Source of the DNA: Calendula officinalis
Taxonomy: Eukaryota; Streptophyta; Magnoliopsida; Asterales; Asteraceae
Assembly: GCA_963853835.1 (NCBI GenBank)
Contig: OY970826.1
Location: 76,006,929-76,070,928, forward strand
Direction of reading: 5' to 3'
DNA length: 64,000 nt
Part shown: positions 34,483 through 45,200 of the stretch, in pieces
How the letters are laid out: every line of letters starts with the position of its first letter
Position numbering within the stretch: position 1 is the first letter of the stretch
Translations under genes and position numbers: made by a program
Notes under the pieces: model-generated
The model's database searches: none
What the model was told of the DNA's origin: nothing
The model's input: only the letters and a program-made list of their open reading frames with translations

Positions 34483-36087
34483 TGTAACGACCCAAAATTT
34501 GTAAATAAATAAATTGTACAAAAATACGATAAATGAGGATAAATCATTTAAGGAACGTAGGAATTGGTTTCGTGTCATTTGGACACCGTACGAGAAAGTT
34601 ATGGGCGAAACCGGGTCGAACCAAAGACCGAAAAGTGCAGCCGTGGCTGCACTGGAAGTTCACGGTCGTGAACATGGTCCAGCTATTCAGACATTCTGGC
34701 GTGAAGTAGTTCCCGACCTGGTAACGATCGCGAACTATGCGTGCGTGAAGAAGTTCACGACGCGAACTCTGGTAACGATCGTGAACTTTGGACGACACCA
34801 GCATTTAATACGGGAAAACCTCATTTATTACACACAAAACCCTAGTTTTCTCCTCTCAACTTATGTGTGCGATTTTTGAGTGTAAAGTGACGATTGGAGC
34901 TTAATCTTCACTAGTTCTTGGAGATTCTTGCTCACATTTGAAGATCAAAGGTAAATATTCATCCCTCTTGTGTTATAAGTCTTAGATCCAAGTAGGGAAG
35001 CTTGAATCATAAACCCTAGTTATGGATTTGTACATAAATGGTTAAATGGAAGTAACATAACTTAGATCTATGGTATTTTAACAAGGGAAATGTAATCATA
35101 AAATGAATCTATGAAAATATGGTGATTTATGGAATTAGGGTTTGGTAACTTTGGGGAAAATGGTGCTAGTAGTTGACTAGTCATGGATTATATAGTTAGT
35201 ATTGATGATTGATGCAAACCATTGTATTGGTTTGATAATAGGTTATTGGTTGAAGGATTTGAGGCATTCAAATCTCGAGAAGTGATATTGGTGTTCAAGG
35301 AACACAACATTTGGATAAGCTTGGCTAAGGTGAGTACATGTGATTTATGATTGAATGTTTTTATCGAGTCTTTAAGTAATTTAGTTATTTATGTGATTTA
35401 TGATGAATTGCTTATATGATGATGAAATGATTAATTGAATGAGAAATGATGGAGCTATAGGCTCATAATGATAAGAGAAAAGTGATGATGATTATGTTGT
35501 TGTCCCTAGGGCCGTAGTAGATTGGAGGCATTCTGGTTATTACGGTACCTTTAGGTTAGTGGTAGATTGGAGGCATTCCGATTACCCAATACCTATGAAT
35601 CCCGGTAGATTGGAGGCATTCCGGTTACCGTGGATATGATGGTCTTGATAGATTGGAGGCATTCCGATTATCTTGACATTGGCCAAATGATGAAAGTAAT
35701 GAAGTGACCCAAACGAACCTAGTAATATTATTTTAAGTTTAAATGATATTATTTGACTAGTTGTTTATCGGGTCTAAAACCCATGTATCTCACGAGGCAA
35801 ATTTTGTCTCACGTACTATGTTTGTGTTTTGCTATGTACTCAGGTTCGGGATCGAAGATCTAGGAGGCCCATTTAGAAGAGGCCTTATTGAGATTAGCTC
35901 TGTGTTGATGATTAGAGTCCTTATCCTATGGTTAAGATATAATTTGTAACACCGTATTTGTAAACTCTGATAATCTCGAACAAGAATCCTTTTCGTTTTT
36001 GTAAAACCGGTACTTGACACCGATACAATATTATGTATTTTGGATTAAATGTTATTTAAATATTGTTTTGAAAATTGAGGTGTTACA
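34483..36087 (+). repeat. 3' LTR of chromovirus (1605 bp)
   Basis: Partner of 27984-29635. It lacks two short segments present in the 5' LTR (about 14 bp near the GTTCACGG block and about 33 bp after GTGAGTACATGTGA) and differs at roughly 25 positions by eye. Confidence 0.95.
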
Positions 36088-36092
36088 CTAGG

Positions 36093-38651
36093 GGGTTAGT
36101 TTCTTGGTCAAATTCATCGTTATTTCCCACACCTAATCCTGTGGTGGCAGCTTCGGAGGTGGCAGTTGTACTATCTTGTGCAGCGTATGGTGGTGATTCA
36201 ATAGTTGTTTCATGCTCACTTGATTCTTCGTTGATTTCATCAAATCCGTTATCTTGTGGTTCAAAATGATCTCGATCTTCTACAGGCTCTACGGGTTCCA
36301 CCACACTTTGGTCAGGCGTGTCCAATACGGTACTTTGGTCATGTGTGCTCACTTCTTGTTTCTTCTCCCCCTGAAGGGGAAACTCATGACCAAAATATGG
36401 TTCGGTTTCATGAAATGATACATCACGAGTTACATGAACTTTGTCTTCAACTGGATCATAACACCTATACCCTTTCTTATGGTCTGCATACCCCAAGAAC
36501 ATACATTTAATTGCCCTTGGTTCAAGTTTTCCCACGTTTTGATGGACAAATGTGGTACACCCGAATATTCGTGGTTCAAGGCCATAGTTAACAGGTGTAC
36601 TTATTGTTTCATGTAACTTTTGTAGAGGTGTTTGGAACCCTATTACTTGGGAAGATGTTCTGTTCATTAGGTAGGCAGCTGATCGTACCGCTTCACCCCA
36701 ATACTGTCGAGGTACATTCATATCAAAGAGGGATGTTCGAACAATTTCAAGTATCTGCCTGTTACGTCTTTCAGCTAATCCATTTTGTTGAGGTGTCTTA
36801 GCACAAGACGTTTGATGACGAATTGAGTGTTCCTTACAGAATTGTTGCATCTTGTGGTTTATGTATTCCCCACCGTTATCAGATTGAAGAATCTGAATTT
36901 CACTTCTATACATTGTCTTTATGAAGTGATGCAATTCTTTGAAGGCATCGTGTACCTCACTTTTATTCTTAAGGAGAGATATCCACATCATTCGAGTACA
37001 CTCATCAATGAAAGTTATAAAATATCGAGTCCCGTTAAGAGTTGGGATCGGGGCAGGGCCCCATACATCGGAGTGAATTTTCATGAAAGGCACTGATGTT
37101 TTTATATTGCTAGGAACATTTGAAATTCTTTTGTTTTTCGCCAATTCGCAAATACTACATTTAAAATCATTATCGGTTACATTCAAAAATAAATTAGGTT
37201 TAAGTTTCCTAAGATAATTAAACGATAAGTTCCCGAGTCGACGATGCCATAACATCGCTACGGACTTATTTGCTTGAACTACTCTTGTGTGACACGCTTG
37301 ACTTTGATGTTGTTCTTCAAGATAGTACAACCGCCCTCTCCTAGTACCATAACCAAGAATCTGACGTGTTACCATATCCTGAAACACACAATCATTAGGC
37401 CAAAAAATCACGTAACAGTTTAGAGCTTTTGTAATTTGACTAACAGATAACAAATTTGATGATAAGGAAGGAACAACAAGCACATAGTCCAGATTCATGG
37501 AGTCTGTGACTTGTACAGATCCTTCACTTGTTACTGGGGCCACCTCTCCATTAGCCGTTTGGATATTGGTTTGATTCGGGATGCGAGATGTCATTAATTT
37601 TTTTTGGGTCGTTCGTCATATGGTCGGTTGCACCTGTGTCAATTATCCAACTATTATTTTGGTTTAACATACCAGAATTCGAAGTAGTGTGAGCTGCCAT
37701 TGGAGGGTCTATTTCTTCATTCCGTTGAGATGTAGCCACACTTGCTTGGCCAATATTTTTTCTGGGTTTCTTGGTGAAATCCCACCATTCTGGATACCCA
37801 ATAATTTCATAGCAATTAAGTTTCGAGTGCCCTTCTTCTCCACAATGCGTGCACGTGAATGAATTTCCTTTTCCGTTTTGACCTCTGGGTTTTTTATGTC
37901 GGTTTCGGGTGGCCATGTGGACCATGCTATCCGGTTCGAGTTTTGGTTCTTCCATGGTTTGTCGCTGATTCAAATCCTTACGAATGTAGGCATAACTTGA
38001 CTCTAAGTCCAGGGGTGGATCTTTTCTCAAGATCTCGCTCCTAGCTTGATTAAATTCTGGATCTAGACCAGCCAAGAAGATGTGAACCCGGAAATGAGAG
38101 AGGGTTTTGTTGAGAGCCACTGTTTGATCAACAATATCTTCAACAATTGTCAACCGGGTATCAATTTCTTGGAAGATACTTACCAATTCATTATAATAAA
38201 TTGGTAAAGATCGTCCATTCTGGCGGGTGGTGAAGGATCTACGGTTTAGTTCAAACAATTGTGTTTCATCCGATCCGTCATAAAACGTTTTTCGAACCGC
38301 TTCCCAGATCTCTGTTGCCGTCTGTAGACGGATAAAGCGGCGGATTAGGGTTGGATTCATCGAATCAATAAGCCAGCTTTTGACTCTATTGTTGTCGATC
38401 AACCAGGTCTCGATTTGTTTTTCGTCAGTGGTGGGTTTCGAGGATTTACCGGTGAGAAATTCGGATTTGTTTCTTGCTCCGATACGCATCTCCATTAATT
38501 GAGACCATAGGGGGTAGTTTGTATCGTCTAAGATGATTCCCGTAGGGAAAGGGGCATCTTGGACATTCTGGACAATTATGTGAGATTGGTTCAAATTAAG
38601 AACCCACTGATGATTCACTGTCGTTTCCCATTGATTAGTAGGATCAGACAT
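36093..38651 (-). CDS. Copia gag-protease-integrase, one frameshift at an A8 run
   Basis: ATG at 38651. Gag (UBN2-like: TNYPLWSQLMEMRIGARN, IRRFIRLQTATEIWEAV), zinc knuckle CTHCGEEGHSKLNC, then the protease active site WIIDTGATDHMT. The frame then shifts by one base at the run 37598-37605 (eight T on the plus strand). Next come a GAG-pre-integrase domain (AMLWHRRLGNLSFNYL), integrase (HSDVWGPAPIP, FIDECTRMMW, LQSDNGGEY, TPQQNGLAERRNRQ) and the start of the linker to RT, cut by the chromovirus. The rest of the polyprotein is at 26298-27956. Seven A would restore the frame, so a slip at this run, biological or technical, is the simplest explanation. Confidence 0.9.
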
Positions 38652-38959
38652 TCTTCACCAGGATGTTTTTCGCTCTGATACCATGTACAAAGGGAGAATA
38701 CGATATTTGGTGGAAGATTCTGATAAGAACTGAGTTCGTCCCTAAGAACAAAACCCGATAATTGTCTGAGTTCGAGAACAGGTGATCTCCCAAATAGCCA
38801 AAGACTAAACTTTTATTAATTCCATAATCAGAATACAAATCCTAAAGCCCTATTTATAGATCTCTAGCTAAGATCTAATCCTAATCAAATTCGAATTCCT
38901 AATCTTTATCTAGAACAAAACTTATATACTAACTAATAGATTTAAACTAATGATTATCC

Positions 38960-38960
<1 letters not shown>

Positions 38961-39007
<47 letters not shown>
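38961..39007. repeat. (AAT)n microsatellite in the LTR
   Basis: Tandem AAT/TAA units; a longer allele of the same tract lies in the partner LTR at about 40109-40162. Confidence 0.9.
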
Positions 39008-39009
<2 letters not shown>

Positions 39010-39062
39010 CAATACTAATTATCCTAATAATTCTTGATCTTATCATTACTCTGCCCCCAAAA

Positions 39063-39084
39063 CACACCTTGTCCTCAAGGTGTG
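39063..39084 (-). promoter_or_regulatory. Stem-loop before polypurine tract, second copy
   Basis: CACACCTTG / CAAGGTGTG with a 4-base loop, at the same position as 4428-4449 in the other gag-only element. Confidence 0.6.
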
Positions 39085-39087
39085 GCT

Positions 39088-39495
39088 TCAAGCGATTCCT
39101 GGATCCCATGTTTTGACTTGTAGGTCCATCTTTTGCGAATCAAAGTGAAACCACAAAACGCTTGCAAAAAAGTCTTGGCTTAATTGTTTTCTATTTGGCC
39201 CTTGTAGAGTTAAATTAGCATGGCAAAGATTAACGCTTTTGTGATAAGATGCATCTCCAACTCGTTGACCAGTAGTTTGTGTCTTCGTTTTTCTGGTTTG
39301 ACTCGTTGCAGTGACAAACTTTTTCCAAAAGTTTCTCGCTTTAACCCGTCTTGTCTGCCATCGTTGTGTGTTGCTTTCTCTCGTTGATTGCAAACATGGC
39401 TCTCCTATATCTTCGGCATCAGGGCAATCTTCATTGACCTCTTTTATTTTAGTCTTGCTCAACTCACCTTTTTCATTATTGTTGCTATCAATCAA
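39088..39495 (-). CDS. Second short frame of the nested non-autonomous element, unrecognised
   Basis: Up to 135 codons, basic in the middle (RRVKARNFWKKFVTATSQTR) and ending near the hairpin (VKTWDPGIA). The nearby MGSR/WDP-type ending resembles the C-terminus of gag in the element at 2658 (EPWDPRLKI). It overlaps the preceding frame by 8 bases in another register. It may be the C-terminal remains of a gag whose core was replaced. Function not recognised. Confidence 0.45.
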   Translation of the reverse strand: MIDSNNNEKGELSKTKIKEVNEDCPDAEDIGEPCLQSTRESNTQRWQTRRVKARNFWKKFVTATSQTRKTKTQTTGQRVGDASYHKSVNLCHANLTLQGPNRKQLSQDFFASVLWFHFDSQKMDLQVKTWDPGIA

Positions 39496-39742
39496 CCGTT
39501 GGGTCTTCTTCCACGACTTTTTCCTCCCTCTCTTTCAACGATGTGGACGTGGTTGATGACACTGGTGAATCTGCCCCTCTTACTAGAGTTTGGTTTTCAA
39601 TCAAACTTCGGAGCAAGTTCATAATTTCATTGTGGTGTTGTCGTCTCTCTTCCCTCCAATCCTTCATCCATTGTTCAAAATTATTAAACCTTTCACCAGT
39701 AGTGACTTTGGATTGAACTAGATCAGCCTCAACATCATACAT
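39488..39742 (-). CDS. First short frame of the nested non-autonomous element (coiled-coil-like gag N-terminus)
   Basis: About 84 codons from the ATG at 39742. Charged and helical (FNNFEQWMKDWREERRQHHN), ending EEDPTVD. Its placement after the PBS and its Glu/Arg-rich helix match the N-terminal coiled-coil of gag in the element at 2658, but sequence identity is low. Probably a gag remnant. Confidence 0.45.
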   Translation of the reverse strand: MYDVEADLVQSKVTTGERFNNFEQWMKDWREERRQHHNEIMNLLRSLIENQTLVRGADSPVSSTTSTSLKEREEKVVEEDPTVD

Positions 39743-40107
39743 CTTCAATATATCGAATTTTTTTTTCGTGAACAGTGCTTCGGATGAACAGTAGGCTCGT
39801 GAACAGTAACTACAACAGTTGTTTTTTTTTAACGATTGATCCAGAACCGAACTGCTCTGATACCAATTGATAAGAACTGAGTTCGTCCCTAAGAACAAAA
39901 CCCGATAATTGCCTGAGTTCGAGAACAGGTGATCTCCCAAATAGCCAAAGACTAAACTTTTATTAATTCCATAATCAGAAATACAAATCCTAAAGCCCTA
40001 TTTATAGATCTCTAGCTAAGATCTAATCCTAATCAAATTCGAATTCCTAATCTTTATCTAGAACAAAACTTATCTACTAACTAATAGATTTAAACTAATG
40101 ATTATCC

Positions 40108-40163
<56 letters not shown>

Positions 40164-40769
40164 CAATACTAATTATCCTAATAATTCTGGATCTTATCAG
40201 ATTCTTCCAATTTTCTGTATATTACTTTGATAGAGGGTACAATGCTTTATACAAGAAAGGCTAACAACCTACCTTAAATATTTCTATGATACAGCTAATA
40301 TATTACTATGATACAACCCTTTTAATATAGGAGTCAAAGATACCATAAAATGGTTCCGTGAATTGCTCTCGTTAACAGAACACTTTCTTCATCTGTAAGT
40401 ACAATTACAAGATCTTATAGGAACTGTTGGATTGACCCAAAACACTTTTTTCCAAAAAAATTTATACATATCTTATTGACTTGTTAGAGATAAAACATAA
40501 AAATTTGTAGTGAATTTGATAGAGTTATGTTATTGATCACAGTGAGAAGCTTATGCTAGCATCAAAAACATGATTATCAAAGTAACAAGTAGTCATTACT
40601 TTCTACTAATAAATCATTAGTTTATATGAATTGATTCTTGTTTTTAATGTTATAGAGAACATTTTTGGTGTTAATTTGGTTCAGAAACGCAGTTGGGCTA
40701 TGGAAACCAATGATCAATGAAATGTTCAAGGATGAATTTACGGATCTGACGCCTAATTCAAACTTATGA

Positions 40770-42202
40770 AGTGGTACAAATCTATGTTAATGCCGCGAGT
40801 ACCCTATTATTGTTATAAAAAGAATGTAACCAAACATGTTCGCCACAAAAATATAATTATATGGGGTATCCGTCACCACATCGCGCGGTTACCCTGCTAG
40901 CTAGTGTTATAATATGTTTGTGCCAAAAAACGTGCTTCTATTTTATATTTAGTGGTTGTTTAATTACTAACTCGATCATGGTACACGTTGAGCTCCTTAT
41001 TTCAACTCATTACCACATGCGCTTATATTATTAGATCATTAATTAACTCACGATCTGCTAATTAAATTATTAGATCATCTAGTTGGATTAATTGAAGTCA
41101 ACTTGAAGATGAAAACCGGTAGAGGCATCTACTTATGCTTACACATTTAGTTTGAAGTACTATGACGTCCCAATGTTTACATATGCAAGTGCTCGATGCA
41201 TGCTATTGTGCGTTGACTTCTAAAATATTACTCCGTAGAACATAAATTAACCTCATCGATTTATCCTAACGACATAATTCCACGTAAAGATCGATGATGC
41301 CATAAAATTGCAATAATGTTACCTCATTCTTTACATTGATTAATATACTTTGATACATCGATTTATACAACTTTGTCTTTAGTGTCACTGAAATCCTTAC
41401 AGGATTTGCATAAAATTCAACTTAGTGACACTTCATTTTCATGTCTTAGCAAACTTTATCATTCTTTTTAACTTCCTCAGTTACACAGTCTTGATAGCTT
41501 CAGAGTTTTTCGTAAGTAATAATGCCTCAGTCTTTTAACGCCTTCAAGATTCGACGTGTCATTTGTTAGACACATTAAACTTCTTATTACAATCTATACT
41601 GTTGATCACACTTTGACTCGATCACAATGTAATATTTATCTTTTAGCTTGATCAATAACATGCATGTTATTGCTATTTTTCTTGTTACTGCTGTTGTTAA
41701 ACAAACTGGCATAAACTTTTAGACAAAAGTTAACGGACTAAACAATACAACAAAAAGATAGGGTTAAAATAGTTTTTGTGAATATCAAATTGTTATTAAC
41801 CTTGTGATAGCAGCAAAAATGATCTTATTAATTAGGGGTGGACAATTCACGTTGGGTTCAAGTTTGCGGGTTCTTGTTCAAAAGTTGGCAGGTCAGAAAT
41901 TGTCACCCCTATTGTTAAAAATTAGTTAATCAAAATTGAAAGCATAAATAATTTTAAAAATAAGTTTAAGAGTTATTCTCCAGATAATTAAAGTTAAAGT
42001 ATTTTAACATATTAACCCTAAATTTAATTAGTAAAAGTACGTGTCTCCTGTTCATTTTTTTTAATGTCGTAGAATAACAAAATATTTCACAAAATGTTCC
42101 GCATTAGTTATGGCAAATAAAATAATAATTTGAAATATTAGGTGATAAACAAGGGCAATTAGTGGAAGTATAATTAATTAGCGATTTGCTAACAATCTTG
42201 GC
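40770..42202. other. Intergenic region upstream of the patatin-like gene
   Basis: AT-rich host sequence with no supported coding frame, RNA gene or terminal repeats. Confidence 0.4.
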
Positions 42203-42203
42203 C

Positions 42204-42211
42204 TATATAAA
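42204..42211 (+). promoter_or_regulatory. Likely TATA box of the patatin-like gene
   Basis: TATATAAA about 83 bases before the start codon at 42294, leaving room for a short leader. Inferred from position and consensus. Confidence 0.6.
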
Positions 42212-42293
42212 TGGACTAAAACTCCCCTAATTACTACACCACTAGTCACCTAAAATCCTTGGAGATCTAGTTTGTCTTTCTTACAACTTTAAG

Positions 42294-45200
42294 ATGTCAG
42301 TAACTAACGATCATAAGATAACTATCCTTAGTATTGATGGTGGAGGCATCAGAGGTATCATTCCTGGTGTCATTCTCGAGTACCTTGAGGCACAACTTCA
42401 GGTATATTATATTTATAACTCCTGCATGCATAAATATATAAATCGTACATATATACGTACATATATACACACAGGTTCTAAAAGGCATGTGATGACGCGA
42501 TACGTGACCTTACGAAATAGCTAGCTTATGGTGGTGGTATTAATTATGTGTGGCGTGACATAACACGAGATAGATTTTTGTTGCGCGTTATGAAATTTGG
42601 GTTTCTTTTAATAAAAATTGATGATATGCACAAGTTTAAATGTTATATTTTTGTGAACTTAATATATAAATTGTCATTTAAATCACTGGGTCTATAATTT
42701 TATGTGACCTCGATATATATATATATAAATTATATAAAGACAACTGTCGCATTAAGAGGTCTTAAAAAAAGTTATTATTTGTTATGGTTTGAAAAATGAT
42801 ATTGAAAAATGAGATTATCATATATACACGTACGTACAGCTGTTAGACGGAGAAGATGCAAGGCTAGCAGATTACTTCGATGTTATGGCCGGAACAAGTA
42901 CCGGCGGTCTGGTGACAATGATGCTAACGGCTCCAAGTGAGCACGACAATACCAAACCTTTGTATTCAGCTAAAGAAATTGTCCCATTTTATCTTGAAAA
43001 TTGCCCTAATATTTTCAAACAAAGCAGGTAAGAGCTAATTGTATATATGCAACAAATCAACATCAAATAATTAATTAACTAATTAAATAATAAAATTGAT
43101 TTTGGTTTGTTATTGTTGCAAATTCAGCTGGCCATTGGGTGGGATGAGAAAGCAGTTTAAGGCAGTGACAGGGCCATTATACGACGGGGAGGAACTTAGA
43201 AAACTGGTGAAGGAAGTACTAGGTACAAATAGAACGTTGAACGATACGTTGACTAATGTTGTGATCCCTACTTTTGATATAAAGGAGATGCGACCTGTTA
43301 TATTTAGCTCACTTCATGTAAGTATATATAAAAATGTGTTACATCATCTTCATCTAAATGTATTGTTTTGAGTTGTCAAAGAAATACAGGATTTTCCTTT
43401 ATGAAAAAAATAGAAAGATATTGTAAAGTAATTAAGATTATATGTTGTTTAAGGTGGAAGAAAATCCTAGCATTGATGCGAAATTGTACGATATCTGCAT
43501 CGGTACTTCAGCTGCTCCAGTCTACCTCCCCGGCCATTACTTTCGAAATGGGGATCGAGAGTTTAATCTTATCGACGGTGGTGTTGCGGCTAATAACCCG
43601 GTAATTAATTAATAAAGATTAACTTTTTCATAATTAATTAAGGAGTTGTTAATTAATTTTTTTTTTCGTGGACTTTAATTGGCAGACTTCGATTGCTATA
43701 GGTGAAGTGGCTAGGGAGGTTATAAAACGTTCACACAAGTCCAAAATGAAGAATAGTGATTACGATCAATTTCTTATCCTATCATTGGGGACAGGAACGG
43801 AGAAGCATAACCAACGGTATGACGTGGAAAAGTCGTCAGCGTGGGGAGTGCTTGGGTGGTTAGGAGTCAAAAATGGTACACCGTTAATAAGCACTTTCAC
43901 TGAAGCGAGTGCCGAGTTAGTGGATGTTCGTCTCAATAATTTGTTTGGATACAAATATCCTGAAAATTTTCTCCGTATACAGGTAACATCACTACAAAAT
44001 TTGATAAAAATTAAAAATTCAAACATAGTGATACTTTTTGTTATATAATTATACTAGCCTATAACCCGTGATAAATCACGGGTGGCTTATAAAAAATTGT
44101 TAATTTTAATGATTTGGTGTACGCAGTTCTAAATTGTTACCCTTATTATAGTAATACAATTAATTGCATCCGAAAAAGAAAACGATTAAATAAAATTTTA
44201 CCAAGTCATCGTAATAGTATAGATATTGCAGGTAACAAAAGAAAGACATTTATTCATAAGGAACATAGTTGACAATAGTTTTGAAAATGCATAGCACTAC
44301 ACGTACACTCATGTTGCATAATTATAATATAATACTTCTAAATTTTTTATTATGCTCAAATCTTTTGTAGTACTTCATGGTAAACGACGTTTAAAGTACT
44401 GTTTGTAACTTTTCCATCTTTATCATATATCAATATCTTCAATCCTTTACGACTTTTAACTCTAGACACAGCTACGTAAAGCTGACCATGAGTGAAAACG
44501 GGCTTAGGTAAAAATATCCCAACATTTGATAAAGATTGTCCTTGACTTTTGTTTATGGTCATTGCAAAACAAACCGAAAGTGGAAACTGACGTCTATTCA
44601 TCTTTAATGGTAGTCTCTTGTCAGAAGGACTGAGTTTCAAACGCGGTATCAAAGTAACGTGACCAATATTAGTTCCTGTAATTATTTGTGCTTTAACAAC
44701 ATGCTCACCAAGACTTAAAACCCTTAGTCTCGTTCCATTACATAACCCAGCTGTTTGATCAATGTTTCGAAGAAGCATAACCGGTGCACCGACTTTAAGA
44801 GTTAAATTGTGGTTAGGAATCCCAGCCAATTTAAGCCCATTTAATATTTCCGGTGAGTAGTATGAATCAGTGTATTGACTATCTAGGCATTCAGATTCAC
44901 ATATAGTATCAGAGCTATAATAATCTTTTGCTTCGCCTGGAATTTTAGATAGTAAATGATCATTTATAACTTCAACTACTTCGTGAGTTGGTGCAAGAAT
45001 CGCCCTTTGTTGAAAGTATGTTGAATCACCTAAGTTTTGAACAAACGAGGGATAAACAAATTCTACAAGTGACCCGATAGGGTCAATGTGATCTGAAATG
45101 AGCAAATCGTCTGGAATATCAATTGTCGCCTCGCCATCATTAGGACCTCCTAAAATACCATCCCCAATTTTTAATATCCAATCACCAAATTCCTTGATGT

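Larger units (their letters stand above)
27984..36087 (+). mobile_element. Ty3/gypsy chromovirus (Tekay/Del-like), complete, 8.1 kb
   Basis: 5' LTR 27984-29635, 3' LTR 34483-36087, TSD CTAGG at 27979-27983 and 36088-36092. PBS TGGTATCAGAGC is 29639-29650, and AAGGGGTAGACATT precedes the 3' LTR. The single gag-pol frame (29874-34470) has every domain in gypsy order plus a C-terminal chromodomain, and one frameshift. It is inserted in the pol frame of the copia element. The long LTRs match the three solo LTRs at 11662-22549 in termini and internal motifs. Confidence 0.96.
38721..40199 (-). mobile_element. Short non-autonomous LTR element related to the gag-only element, 1.5 kb
   Basis: LTRs at 38721-39045 and 39868-40199 start TGATA and end TATCA. 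They differ at about four positions plus the length of an (AAT)n tract. TSD GATTC is at 38716-38720 and 40200-40204; PBS (tRNA-Met, minus strand) 39854-39865. The interior (~820 bp) holds two short overlapping frames, with no pol and no recognisable gag core. The pre-polypurine hairpin and adjoining GGGGCxGAGTAA are shared with the element at 2658-4761. Confidence 0.92.
26081..40377 (-). mobile_element. Ty1/copia LTR retrotransposon with two nested insertions
   Basis: 210-bp LTRs: 3' LTR 26081-26290 and 5' LTR 38684-40377 (itself interrupted by the element at 38721-40199). A perfect TSD, GAACA, lies at 26076-26080 and 40378-40382. PBS (tRNA-Met) is 38672-38683, directly against the LTR; the polypurine tract GAGGGGGAG (minus strand) is 26291-26299. 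Gag-protease-integrase (38651-36093) and RT-RNase H (27956-26298) are separated by a complete chromovirus (27984-36087). By eye the two LTRs are identical outside the insertion, so the element is young. Confidence 0.95.
38684..40377 (-). repeat. 5' LTR of the copia element, split by a nested element
   Basis: LTR sequence at 38684-38720 and 40205-40377. The insertion carries its own TSD (GATTC at 38716-38720 and 40200-40204). PBS GCTCTGATACCA (minus-strand PBS) is at 38672-38683. Confidence 0.93.

Noticed and set aside
26081..40377. Endogenous pararetrovirus as an alternative for the RT-bearing regions
   Set aside because: All RT regions have LTRs, tRNA-Met PBS, TSDs and an integrase; domain order is copia or chromovirus type.
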